In this document: piece by piece, positions 35,882 to 45,400 of the stretch
Position numbering within the stretch: position 1 is the stretch's first letter
How the letters are laid out: each line of letters opens with the position of its first letter
From: Streptomyces globisporus
GTDB taxonomy: Bacteria > Actinomycetota > Actinomycetes > Streptomycetales > Streptomycetaceae
Assembly: GCA_014649555.1 (NCBI GenBank)
Contig: BMTG01000023.1
Span: 1-64,000 of the forward strand
Length of the DNA stretch: 64,000 nt
Reading direction: 5' to 3'
Made by a program: the position numbers and the translations under genes
The notes under the pieces: model-generated
The model's input: the letters and a program-made list of their open reading frames with translations, nothing else
Told to the model about the DNA's origin: nothing
Databases searched by the model: none

Positions 35882-36994
35882 CTACTTCAGACCGATCTTG
35901 TCGCAGGCGGCCTTGTACTTGGCCGTGCAGATCTCGTCCAGCGTCCAGATGCCGTCCTTGAGGACGGTGTCCTGGATGTTGTCCTTGGTCAGCGAGACGA
36001 CCGGGACGAGGACCGTCGGGATGCCCTTGGTGGTGGCGCTGTCGACCTTGGAGGTGGCGATGGAGTCGAGCTTCTCGCCCTTGGCGAGCGCGACGGCCAT
36101 CTCCGCGGCGACGATGCCCTCGGCCGGGTAGGACTTGTAGACGCTCATGAACTGCTCACCGGAGACGATGCGCTGCACACCCGCGAGCTCGGCGTCCTGG
36201 CCGGTGACCGGCGGGAGCGGCGACAGGCCGGCGCCCTTGAGGGCCGTGATGATGCCGCCCGCCATGCCGTCGTTGGCGGAGTAGACGCCGTCGATCTTGT
36301 CCTTGCCGAGCGCGGTGATCGCCGCTTCCATGTTGGCGTTGGCGTTCTCCGGCTTCCACTCCTTGGTGTCGTACTCCTTGCCGTACTTCACCTTGCCGTC
36401 GAGGACGGACTTGGCGCCCTTCTTGAAGAGCGCGGCGTTCGGGTCGGTGATCGCACCGTTCATCATCACGATCGTGCCGCCGTCGGCCTTGTCGCCCAGG
36501 GCCTCCAGCAGGGCGGTGCCCTGGGCCCGGCCGACCTCTTCGTTGTCGAAGGAGGTGTAGGCGTCGATGGGGCCCTCGGCGAGGCGGTCGAAGGCGACGA
36601 CCGGGATGCCGGCGTCCTTGGCCTTCTTGACGCTGTTGGCGATCGCCTTGGAGTCGACCGAGCCCAGGATGAGGGCGTCGACCTTGTTGGTGATCATGGT
36701 GTCGACCTGCTGGGCCTGCGTGTTCGCATCCTGCTTGGCGTTGGCGTAGGTGACCTTCGCCTTGCCGTCGGTGAGCTCGCTGATCTTCTTCTCGATGATC
36801 GGCCGGTCGAACTTCTCGTAACGGGCCGTCTGGTTCTCGGGAAGGAGCAGACCTATCTTCAGGTCGTCGCCCTTCTTCTCCGAGCCCTGCTCGGCCTTGT
36901 CACCGGACTCCTTGGCGCTCCCGCAAGCGGCCAGCGAGATCGCCATCGTGGTGGCGGCAACGGCAACGGCGGCACGACGCATACGCGTGTTCAT
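35882..36994 (-). CDS. xylF: Xylose-type sugar-binding lipoprotein
   Basis: A 370-aa periplasmic-binding-type lipoprotein with a signal peptide and lipobox SLAAC (Cys 24). The ligand-binding fold of the XylF/RbsB class shows 'LKIGLLLPENQTARYEKFDRPIIEKKI', 'VDALILGSVDSKAIANSVKKAKDAGIPVVAFDRLAEGPIDAYTSFDNEEVG' and 'IDGVYSANDGMAGGIITALKGAGL'. It captures the sugar outside the membrane for XylGH. It is the first gene of the operon and lies 120 bp downstream of the ROK regulator gene on the same strand. Xylose specificity is inferred from gene order and from the regulator. Confidence 0.92.
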   Translation of the reverse strand: MNTRMRRAAVAVAATTMAISLAACGSAKESGDKAEQGSEKKGDDLKIGLLLPENQTARYEKFDRPIIEKKISELTDGKAKVTYANAKQDANTQAQQVDTMITNKVDALILGSVDSKAIANSVKKAKDAGIPVVAFDRLAEGPIDAYTSFDNEEVGRAQGTALLEALGDKADGGTIVMMNGAITDPNAALFKKGAKSVLDGKVKYGKEYDTKEWKPENANANMEAAITALGKDKIDGVYSANDGMAGGIITALKGAGLSPLPPVTGQDAELAGVQRIVSGEQFMSVYKSYPAEGIVAAEMAVALAKGEKLDSIATSKVDSATTKGIPTVLVPVVSLTKDNIQDTVLKDGIWTLDEICTAKYKAACDKIGLK

Positions 36995-37070
36995 TCTCGA
37001 ACCTCCCTGACGAGGCCGCGACGTTGCGGCCGAGGTGGCTGGAAGTCAACTCGGCCCCAGCGCCAGCGTC

Positions 37071-37113
37071 AAGGAGTAAATCCTTAACGAGATGACAACG
37101 GTGCCATTCGTTA
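37071..37113. promoter_or_regulatory. Candidate ROK operators between rok7B7 and xylF
   Basis: Two inverted repeats sit in the AT-richest part of this intergenic region, 77-119 bp upstream of xylF: AAGGA-N5-TCCTT at 37071-37085 and TAACGA-N17-TCGTTA at 37085-37113. They are reasonable targets for the adjacent ROK repressor, but the exact motif is not established here. Confidence 0.4.
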
Positions 37114-37114
37114 T

Positions 37115-38314
37115 CTAAGTGAAGGCAGGAGTGGCCACAGGGAGGGTGCTCTCCAAAAGGGTTGAATCCCCCATCTCGCTGAGCACCAGGGCGAGTGCGC
37201 CCAGCACCTCGGCACGGCCGCCGAGGGCCCCGGGAAGGACCGAGAGCTGCCGGGCGGCGCTGGGGATCGCGTACCGCGACACGGAGTCCCGTATGGGCCC
37301 CAGAACCAGCTCCCCGGCCTCCGCCAGCGAGCCGCCGAGCACGACGCGGCTGGGGTTGAGCAGATTGCACAGGTTGGCCACACCGCTGCCTATGTGGCGG
37401 CCGACGTCCCCGATCACCCGGCGGCACCCCGGATCGCCCTCCCGGGCCAGCTGGACGACCCGTTCCATGGTGAGCCCGGGGCCGTGGCTGGGCTGGAGCA
37501 GCGGCAGGACGTAGCGGGCGGCGGTGAAGGTCTCCAGGCAGCCGCGGTTGCCGCAGCGGCAGACCGGGCCCGACTCGTCGAGCGTGATGTGCCCGATCTC
37601 GCCGGCGGTGCCGCCGGGGCCCCGGTAGATGGTTCCGTCGATCACCAGGCCGGCGCCGACGCCGCTGGCCACCTTGATGTACGCGAGGTCCTTGACGCCC
37701 CGGCCGCTGCCCCAGACCAGCTCGCCCAGCGCCCCGAGGTTGGCGTCGTTGTCGACGTACACGGGCACGCCCAGGCGGCCGGAGAGCTCCTCGCTGGGGT
37801 TGATGCCCGTCCAGCCCGGCAGGATCGAGGTGGAGCCCAGCGTGCCGGACTCGACGTCGATGGGGCCCGGCACGCCGAGACCGACGCCGATCACCTTGTC
37901 CGGGCCGATCCCGGTGGCCTCGATCAGCCGGTTGACCAGCACCTCGGCCCGGCCGAAGCCCTCGGCGGACGAGGCGTCGACGTCCAGCGGCTCGGACTCC
38001 TCGGCGAGCACCTGGTGGGCGAGGTTGCCGACGGCGACGCGCAGATGCGTATGGCCGAAGTCGACGCCGATGACGATGCCCGCGTCGCCGCTGAGAGAGA
38101 CACTGCGGGCCCGCCGGCCGCCCGCCGAGGTGGGCGTGACCTCGACCGTTCCGCCTTCCTTCAGCTCCCGGACGATATTGGAGACCGTGGCCGCGGACAG
38201 CCCGGTGCTCCGGGCGATCTCCGCCTGGGTGAGCGATCCCGCCATCCGTACGGCGCGGACGACCCGCTCCAGATTGGCCCTGTGCAGTGACGTCTGCGAC
38301 CCGGGAGTCTCCAT
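37115..38314 (-). CDS. rok7B7: ROK-family xylose operon regulator
   Basis: A 399-aa regulator starting METPGSQTSLHRANLERVV (ATG 38314; GTG 38326 is an alternative). The winged HTH covers about 8-65 ('GSLTQAEIARSTGLSAATVSNIVREL'). The ROK sugar-kinase-like domain follows, with 'VIGVDFGHTHLRVAVGN', 'VDNDANLGALGE', 'GTAGEIGHITLDE' and the zinc motif 'CRCGNRGCLE'. Neighbouring xylFGH and ngcEFG match the S. coelicolor SCO6005-6011 arrangement, in which Rok7B7 controls xylose uptake and influences carbon repression and antibiotic production. It is transcribed toward xylF. Confidence 0.9.
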   Translation of the reverse strand: METPGSQTSLHRANLERVVRAVRMAGSLTQAEIARSTGLSAATVSNIVRELKEGGTVEVTPTSAGGRRARSVSLSGDAGIVIGVDFGHTHLRVAVGNLAHQVLAEESEPLDVDASSAEGFGRAEVLVNRLIEATGIGPDKVIGVGLGVPGPIDVESGTLGSTSILPGWTGINPSEELSGRLGVPVYVDNDANLGALGELVWGSGRGVKDLAYIKVASGVGAGLVIDGTIYRGPGGTAGEIGHITLDESGPVCRCGNRGCLETFTAARYVLPLLQPSHGPGLTMERVVQLAREGDPGCRRVIGDVGRHIGSGVANLCNLLNPSRVVLGGSLAEAGELVLGPIRDSVSRYAIPSAARQLSVLPGALGGRAEVLGALALVLSEMGDSTLLESTLPVATPAFT

Positions 38315-38467
38315 CGACTCATCCACTCCTGCCCTTGGCGGACGGCCCCTGAGGACCGCCCCGGCCGGGGCCGCAGCGATGAGACCCCCGCTTCCTCCAA
38401 CATGTGAACTCTAAGCTGACCGTTCGGGGGTACCTCCCGTCAAGACCTGAGCACCGGCGCACCCCGT

Positions 38468-38516
38468 AACGGCCCGGTGCCCCGGCGGATCGAGTCCGCC
38501 GGGGCACCGGGCCGTT
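38468..38516 (-). terminator. Terminator of the ngcEFG operon
   Basis: A perfect 22-bp stem pairs 38468-38489 with 38495-38516 around loop TCGAG, 27 bases beyond the ngcG stop. Confidence 0.92.
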
Positions 38517-38542
38517 GTGGATACGTGACCTTCGCGCGCGGG

Positions 38543-39493
38543 CTACTTCAGCGCGCCCGCCGTCAGACCGGAGACGACCTGGCGCTGGAAGATGATGTAG
38601 GCGGCCAGCACGGGCAGCATCGCGATCACCAGACCGGCGAAGAGGCCGGAGTAGTCGCCCTTGTACCCCTGGCTGGCGGCCAGCTCCACCAGGCCCTGGG
38701 CCAGCACCCGCTTCTCCGGGTCGGTGTTCAGCACCGTCGGCAGCATGTACTGGTTCCACTGCCCCAGGAAGTTGAAGATCCCGACGCTGATCAGACCGGG
38801 CTTGGCCATCGGCAGCATGACCTGGAAGAACGTGCGGGTGTGCGAGGCCCCGTCGATGATCGACGCCTCCGCCACCGAGGTCGGCAGCGTACGGAAGAAC
38901 GAGGTCAGGAAGAACACGGTGAACGGCAGCGAGTACGCGATGTACACGGCGATCAGGCCGTGGATCGTGTTCAGCAGCCCCATGTTGTCCATGACGTAGA
39001 ACAGCGGGACCAGCGCCAGCATGATCGGGAAGCTCATGCCGCCGACGAACAAGAAGTAAATGAAGCGGTTCCCGGGGAACTCGAAGCGGGCCAGCACATA
39101 GGCGGCCATGGACCCGAGGACCAGGGTGCCGGTGAGCGACCCGCCCACCACCAGGATGGTGTTCAGGAAGTACTCGCTCATATGGGCCTGGCTCCAGGCC
39201 CGGCCCCAGCTGTCGAAGTTCAGCGAACTCGGCAGCGACCACGGAGTGTTGAAGATGTCCGAGTCGGTCTTGAACGAGGACATCACCGCCCAGAACAGCG
39301 GCAGGACGACCATGATCGCCCACAGGACGAGCATCCCGTGCGAGAAGACGTTGAGGACGCGGCCCTCACTGCTCTTCGCGGGGGCCGCCGAGCCCTTGGA
39401 GACCGTGCCGGTGCGCTGGGCCGGGACCTTGGCCGCGTCGGCGTCGGACGGGGTCCCGGAGGGCCCGGACGGAGGGGTGTCAGTGGTCTTCAT
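38543..39493 (-). CDS. ngcG: Chitobiose/GlcNAc ABC transporter permease
   Basis: A 316-aa MalG-type permease. After a 45-residue hydrophilic start there are six membrane segments with the ATPase-contact EAA loop 'EASIIDGASHTRTFFQVMLPMAKPGL'. It ends 'QRQVVSGLTAGALK', typical of CUT1 inner permeases. It works with NgcF, the binding protein NgcE and presumably the shared ATPase MsiK encoded elsewhere, since no ATPase gene is in this operon. Its ATG overlaps the ngcF stop by one base (TGATG). Confidence 0.9.
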   Translation of the reverse strand: MKTTDTPPSGPSGTPSDADAAKVPAQRTGTVSKGSAAPAKSSEGRVLNVFSHGMLVLWAIMVVLPLFWAVMSSFKTDSDIFNTPWSLPSSLNFDSWGRAWSQAHMSEYFLNTILVVGGSLTGTLVLGSMAAYVLARFEFPGNRFIYFLFVGGMSFPIMLALVPLFYVMDNMGLLNTIHGLIAVYIAYSLPFTVFFLTSFFRTLPTSVAEASIIDGASHTRTFFQVMLPMAKPGLISVGIFNFLGQWNQYMLPTVLNTDPEKRVLAQGLVELAASQGYKGDYSGLFAGLVIAMLPVLAAYIIFQRQVVSGLTAGALK

Positions 39494-40413
39494 CAGAACT
39501 CCAGCCGCTCGCGCCGGCCCACCCGCATGACGATGGCGGCGAACGCCAGCGTCACGATGAGCAGGGCGACACCGATCGTGGTCGCGTAGCCCGCCTGTCC
39601 GTCACGGAACGCCGACTGGTAGACGTACAGCGGCAGGACGGTGGTCGAGTAGTCGGGCCCGCCGGGACCGACGCTCATGATGTGGACGATGGCGAAGCCC
39701 TCGGCGCCGAGCGCCAGGATGCCCATGTAGACCCAGCCGGACTGGACCGTGTCCCACAGCAGGGGCAGCGTGATCCGGAAGAAGGTCGTGAAGCGGCTCG
39801 CGCCGTCCAGCAGGGCCGCCTCGTAGAAGTCCTTGGGGATGGAGGCCATGCCCGCGGAGAACAGCACCACGAAGAAGCCGGTGGTGCACCAGACGAGGAC
39901 CGCCATGATGACCCACAGGGCCAGGTTCGGATCGCCCAGCCAGTCCGGTACGTCCTTGAAGCCGACGGCCTTCAGCGTGCCGTTGATCATGCCCTGGGCC
40001 GGGTCGAAGGCGAACTGGAACAGGATGGCCACGATCGCGATCGAGAGCACCTGCGGGAAGAAGTACGCGATCTTGTAGAACCCCGAGCCCCGTACGCCGG
40101 AGATGGCGGCGCCCTTGCGGCGCCGTCCGCCCACGTTGAGCATGAAGGCGAAGAAGAGCGCGAGGCCCAGCGTCACCAGCGGGAGCAGCACCGCCAGCAG
40201 CACACTGTGCTGCAGCGATTTCCAGAAGACGTCGTCGTCGAGCATCTTGGTGTAGTTGTCGAACCCGACCATCTTGAAGTCGGGGCTCAGACCCGTCCAG
40301 TCCGTGAACGAGTAGTAGATGGACTGGATGAAGGGCCAGATGACGAAGATGACGTACAACGCCATCGGGACCACCAAGAACCCGACTATGAACCGGTATT
40401 TACCGTGTTGCAT
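39493..40413 (-). CDS. ngcF: Chitobiose/GlcNAc ABC transporter permease
   Basis: A 306-aa MalF-type permease starting MQHGKYRFIVGFLVVPMALYVIFVIWPFIQSIYYSFTDW, with six membrane helices. The EAA loop is 'YEAALLDGASRFTTFFRITLPLLWDTV'. It is the outer partner of NgcG in a CUT1 sugar importer. It lies 49 bp after ngcE and is coupled to ngcG by a one-base stop/start overlap. A hydrophilic loop near residue 100 (GGRRRKGAAISGVRG) is unusual but seen in actinobacterial members. Confidence 0.9.
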   Translation of the reverse strand: MQHGKYRFIVGFLVVPMALYVIFVIWPFIQSIYYSFTDWTGLSPDFKMVGFDNYTKMLDDDVFWKSLQHSVLLAVLLPLVTLGLALFFAFMLNVGGRRRKGAAISGVRGSGFYKIAYFFPQVLSIAIVAILFQFAFDPAQGMINGTLKAVGFKDVPDWLGDPNLALWVIMAVLVWCTTGFFVVLFSAGMASIPKDFYEAALLDGASRFTTFFRITLPLLWDTVQSGWVYMGILALGAEGFAIVHIMSVGPGGPDYSTTVLPLYVYQSAFRDGQAGYATTIGVALLIVTLAFAAIVMRVGRRERLEF

Positions 40414-40462
40414 CGTTACCGACTCCGACCTTCCCGTGCTGCCCGCCGCTGGTGACGCGTGG

Positions 40463-41908
40463 TCACTGGTGCTTGAAGTGCTTGATGGACTGGTCCTTGG
40501 CGGTCGCGTCGGCGAAGGCCTGGATCTTCTTGATGGTCTCGGCCGGCTTGGCGCGGCCCGCCATCATCTCGCCGAGCGCGGCGACACCGATCTGCTCCTT
40601 CTGGAGCTTCACGTACCAGTCCTGCAGGCGCGGGTTGACCACGTTGGTGCCGGCCTTCTCCAGCGCCGCGACACCGGACTTGAGGCCGTCGGACAGCTCG
40701 ATGCCGTCCGTGCCGCCGTTGAAGGCGGACAGCGACTTCGTGCTGGCGGTGAAGGACTTGGAGGAGGCCTCGCTGAGCATGATGCGCAGCTGCTCCATAC
40801 CGCCCTCGACGTTCTTCGCCTTGCTCGGGACGATGAACGGCTCGCCGCCGGACGCCCAGATGGTGCCGAAGGGCATCTTGTCGGAGGAGTCGAGGCTGGA
40901 GGGGGCGCCCACGGACAGCTTGAAGTCCTTGGGGATGATCGCCGCTTCCTCGTTCTCCACCCAGGAGCCGTTCGGGATGAACAGCGCCTTGCCGCGGGCC
41001 CAGGCGCCCTGCGAACCGCGGTGGTCGAGGCCCGGGGTGCCCTTGAGGATGTAGCCCTTGGCGACGAGCTCGTAGTACGCCTCGAAGGCCGCCTTGACCG
41101 CGGGGTGCTCCCAGGCCTTCGGCTCCAGGTTGTCGATCGCGTCGAGGACCTCGACACCGCCGATCTTGGCGATGAAGGGGTACAGCGAGAAGGGGAGGTA
41201 GTAAGGGTGCTTGCCGGGGTAGGTCCAGCCGGCGATGTCCTGCTTCTTCGCCTTCGCGCAGAGCGCGAGCATGTCGTCCCAGTTCTCCGGGTACGTGGCG
41301 TCGAGCTTCTCCAGCGCGGTCTGCGAGTACCAGACGCCGTAGACCGTGTACGCGTAGTACATGATCCAGACCGGGTCGCCGTCGAACTGGCCCATCTCGA
41401 CGATGCCGGGCCGCAGGGTGTCGCGGACCTTCTTGGCGGGGTCGTCGATGGAGGGGGCGTCGAGGAGCGGGGTCAGGTCGGTGAGCTGCTTCTTGCCGAC
41501 CAGGACGCCCATGTCCATCTGCTGGGCGCCGGAGTTGTCGATCAGGTCCGGCGGGGTGCCACCGTTGAACCGCGGCTGAAGAACCGACTGGATCTTCTGC
41601 GTCGCCGAGAACTTGACCTTCGCCTCGGGGTAGGTCTTCTCGTAGACGGCCTTGGCGTCCTCGGCGTACTTGGTACCGAAGCCGCCGTCGAAGATGACGA
41701 TCTCCAGCGGGGCGCTGCCGTTGACGGCCAGCGGGTTCTTGTCGCTCTTTTCGCCCTTTTCGACCTTGTCGTCGCTGCTGCTGTCGCCGCTCGCGCAGGC
41801 GGACAGGAAGCTCATCGTCGGAACAGCGATCAGGCCGAGTGCGGCAGAACGCTTGATCAGATCGCGACGGCCAAGGCCCTCATTGTTGTGGGCGGAGGTG
41901 GATCCCAT
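40463..41908 (-). CDS. ngcE: Chitobiose/GlcNAc-binding lipoprotein
   Basis: A 481-aa solute-binding protein. The N terminus MGSTSAHNNEGLGRRDLIKRS carries a twin-arginine motif (R14-R15) followed by the lipobox FLSAC (Cys 38), so it is a Tat-exported lipoprotein. The fold is CUT1 extracellular binding protein (about 60-470), with many Trp/Tyr residues ('WIMYYAYTVYGVWYS', 'WTYPGKHPYYLPFSLYPF') suited to stacking on GlcNAc units. The S. coelicolor orthologue (SCO6005) is reported to bind diacetylchitobiose. It is the first gene of the operon. The ATG at 41908 has GAGGA seven bases upstream; a DasR-like site lies further up. Confidence 0.9.
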   Translation of the reverse strand: MGSTSAHNNEGLGRRDLIKRSAALGLIAVPTMSFLSACASGDSSSDDKVEKGEKSDKNPLAVNGSAPLEIVIFDGGFGTKYAEDAKAVYEKTYPEAKVKFSATQKIQSVLQPRFNGGTPPDLIDNSGAQQMDMGVLVGKKQLTDLTPLLDAPSIDDPAKKVRDTLRPGIVEMGQFDGDPVWIMYYAYTVYGVWYSQTALEKLDATYPENWDDMLALCAKAKKQDIAGWTYPGKHPYYLPFSLYPFIAKIGGVEVLDAIDNLEPKAWEHPAVKAAFEAYYELVAKGYILKGTPGLDHRGSQGAWARGKALFIPNGSWVENEEAAIIPKDFKLSVGAPSSLDSSDKMPFGTIWASGGEPFIVPSKAKNVEGGMEQLRIMLSEASSKSFTASTKSLSAFNGGTDGIELSDGLKSGVAALEKAGTNVVNPRLQDWYVKLQKEQIGVAALGEMMAGRAKPAETIKKIQAFADATAKDQSIKHFKHQ

Positions 41909-42151
41909 GCTCAAGTCCTCGCCTTCTCCAGGACTCAGGCGGTGTACCGGTCACCCGTCGAGAATTCGCCTCAGGCGAAGGGCCCCGCCACCGCGGTCAG
42001 TTGCGCTTGGGTCATGCGGATATGCAGATGTACCGGACACGCCGGTGCAGTGGGGATGCCGGGAGACCGTACAGCGAGGACGCCCTCGGCGTCCTGGCGA
42101 CGTTCCGGTTTCCCCCGCGCACACCCGCGTGAAACGGCTGTGCAGATGCCG

Positions 42152-42167
42152 ACAGGTATAGTCCACT
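42152..42167. promoter_or_regulatory. DasR (dre)-like operator between ngcE and GH92
   Basis: ACAGGTATAGTCCACT matches 12 of 16 positions of the DasR response element ACTGGTCTAGACCAGT and keeps its dyad. It lies midway between two divergent genes for amino-sugar uptake and glycan degradation, a fitting place for GlcNAc control. Confidence 0.5.
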
Positions 42168-42367
42168 TGCCGCCAACTGAGCAAGATCGAAAGCAGGTTT
42201 GGGCGGCAGTCTTTCCCGAGTTGAGACCTCACGGATACCTCGGCGCCCCGACCCCTCCTCCCGCGGCGGCTATTTCACCATTCCGGCCGATTCGCCGACG
42301 GGCCGCGCGGCAACACCCTTGACACGTCCTGTCACTTGGCTCCCTACTGGACCTTGCATCCCGCTAT

Positions 42368-42379
42368 GACAACGTTGTC
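42368..42379 (+). promoter_or_regulatory. LacI-type palindrome upstream of the GH92 gene
   Basis: A perfect 12-bp palindrome, GACAACGTTGTC with central CG as in LacI-family operators, lies 31 bp before the GH92 start. About 45 bp further up, TTGACA (42319-42324) may be the -35 and belongs to a TGACA-N5-TGTCA inverted repeat (42320-42334). The remaining part of the 502-bp intergenic region (41909-42410) shows no gene. Confidence 0.5.
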
Positions 42380-42410
42380 CATGCATTTTCCCGGGGAGGA
42401 ACGGCTCGGC

Positions 42411-45400
42411 ATGCAGCCACCACGCGGCCTCAACCACGGCTTCGACACAGCCCCTCACGCGGTCCCCCGCCCGGCTCCCCGCCGGAGACGGACCCCCACA
42501 GCAGCCGCCCTGGCGGCTTCCCTCGCCCTGGTGGTGATCGCCCCCGCGGTCGCCACCGCGCAGCCCTCCTCGCCGGACCGGAAGCCCTCCGGCGACCGGA
42601 CGTTCACCACCTCCTTCGAGGCGGACGAGACGCAGCCGGACTGGCGCAACACCGTCGAGGAGGGCCCCGACGGCAAGAAGCGGTCCTCCGGTGTCGACGG
42701 GGGCTTCTCCTCCGGCATACCGGGCAATGTCACCGACCGGGTGACGGAGGTGCGCGCGAGCGCCGAGAACACCGCGGGCGGCGAGGTCAAGGAGAACCTC
42801 GTCGACGTCGAGCCCGGCTCCAAGTGGCTGACGTTCGCGAAGACCGGCTGGGTGGAGTTCGATCTGGACGAACCCGTGAAGGTCGTGACGTACGCGCTCA
42901 CTTCGGCCAACGACCACGCCGAACGCGACCCGAAGGCCTGGACGCTCCAGGGCTCGGCGGACGGCAAGGAGTGGACCGACCTCGACACCCGCACCGGCGA
43001 GACCTTCGCCAAGCGGCACGAGACGAAGACGTACGACTTCAAGGGCGACACCGCCTACAAGCACTTCCGGCTGGACATCACCGCGAACAACGGCGCGGAC
43101 GCGCTCCAGCTCGCCGACGTTCAGTTCTCGAACGGTGACACCTCCACCCCGGTGCCCGACGAGATGCGCAGCCAGCCCGACCGCGGCCCCTCCGGCTCCC
43201 CCACCGCGAAGTCGGGTGCGGGATTCACCGGAAAGAAGGCACTGCGTTACGCGGGCACGCACACGCCCGACGGACGCGCGTACTCGTACAACAAGATCTT
43301 CGACGTGAACACGGCCGTCACCAAGGACACCGAGCTGTCCTACCTCGTCTACCCGCAGATGGGCGAGACGGATCTGAACTACCCGGCCACGCACGTCGCG
43401 GTGGACCTCGCCTTCACCGACGGCACGTACCTGAGCGACCTGAAGGCCACCGACAGCCACGGCGGGCTGCTGACCCCGCAGGGCCAGGCGGACGCCAAGC
43501 GCCTCTACGTCAACCAGTGGAACAAGGTCGCCGCCCGGCTCGGCGCGGTCGCCGCGGGCAAGACGGTCGACCGGATCCTGGTGGCGTACGACTCCCCCAA
43601 GGGGAAGGCGAAGTTCCAGGGCTGGATCGACGACATCTCGATCGCCCCGAAGAAGCCGGAGAAGCGCAAGGCGCATCTGTCGGACTACGCGCTGACGACC
43701 CGCGGCACCAATTCCAGCGGCGGCTTCTCGCGCGGCAACAACATTCCGGCCACGGCGGTCCCGCACGGCTTCAACTTCTGGACGCCGGTGACGAACGCCG
43801 GTTCGCTGAGCTGGCTGTACGACTACCACCGGGGCAACAACGCGGACAACCTCCCCACGCTCCAGGCGTTCGGCGCGAGCCATGAGCCGAGCCCGTGGAT
43901 GGGCGACCGGCAGACCTTCCAGCTGATGCCCTCGGCCGCGAGCGGCACCCCGGACGCGTCCCGGACCGCCCGCGCCCTGCCGTTCCGGCACGAGAACGAG
44001 ACGGCGAAGCCGCACTACTACGGCGTCACCTTCGAGAACGGCCTCAAGGCCGAGATGACGCCGACCGACCACGCGGCCCGGATGCGGTTCACCTATCCGG
44101 GCAAGGACGCCAGCCTGATCTTCGACAACGTGTCGAACGACGGCGGCATCACGCTGGACCCGGAGACCGGCTCCTTCTCCGGTTACTCGGACGTCAAGAG
44201 CGGCCTGTCCACCGGCGCGACCCGGATGTTCGTGTACGGCGTCTTCGACGCGCCGGTCACCGACAGCGGCAAGCTGAAGGGCGGCGGGGGCGACGACGTG
44301 ACCGGGTTCTTCCGCTTCGACGCGGGCAAGGACCGCACGGTCAACCTCCGCCTGGCCACCTCGCTGATCGGCGTCGACCAGGCGAAGCAGAATCTGACCA
44401 TGGAGATCCCGGAGTCGACCTCCTTCGACCGGGTGCAGCGCAAAGCGCAGGGGGCCTGGGACGACATCCTGGGGACGGTCGAGGTCGAGGGCGCGAACGC
44501 CGACCAGCTGACGACGCTCTACTCCAGCCTCTACCGGCTCTACCTCTACCCGAACTCCGGCCACGAGAAGGTGAAGGGCAGGAACAAGTACGCCAGCCCC
44601 TTCTCCAAGGCGACCGGTGAGAACACCCCGACGCAGACGGGTGCCAAGATCGTCGACGGCAAGGTGTACGTCAACAACGGCTTCTGGGACACCTACCGCA
44701 CGACCTGGCCCGCCTACTCCTTCTTCTCCCCGAAGAAGGCCGGCGAGCTGGTGGACGGCTTCGTCCAGCACTACAAGGACGGCGGCTGGACCTCGCGCTG
44801 GTCCTCCCCCGGCGCCGCCGACCTGATGACCGGCACCAGCTCGGACGTGGCGTTCGCCGACGCGTACGTCAAGGGCGTGAAGTTCGACGCCGAGGCGGCC
44901 TACGACGCGGCGCTCAAGAACGCCACCGTGGCCCCGCCGTCCTCGGGCGTCGGCCGCAAGGGCCTGGAGACCTCGGTCTTCAAGGGCTACGCCAACACCG
45001 CCACCCACGAGGGCCTGTCCTGGTCCCTGGAGGGTTACGTCAACGACTACGGCATCGCCCGCATGGGCCAGGAGCTGTACAAGAAGACGAAGAAGGCGCG
45101 GTACAAGGAAGAGTCCGAGTACTTCATGAACCGGGCGCAGAAGTACGTCAAGCTCTTCGACGACAAGGCCGGGTTCTTCCAGGGCAAGAAGCCGAACGGC
45201 GACTGGCGCCTGCCCTCGGACCAGTACGACCCGCGCGTCTGGGGCTACGACTACACCGAGACCAACGGCTGGGGCTACGCCTTCACCGCCCCGCAGGACA
45301 GCCGGGGCCTGGCCAACCTGTACGGCGGCCGCGCCGGTCTGGGCAAGAAGCTGGACACGTACTTCTCGACGCCGGAGACGGCGGGCCCGGAGTTCGTCGG

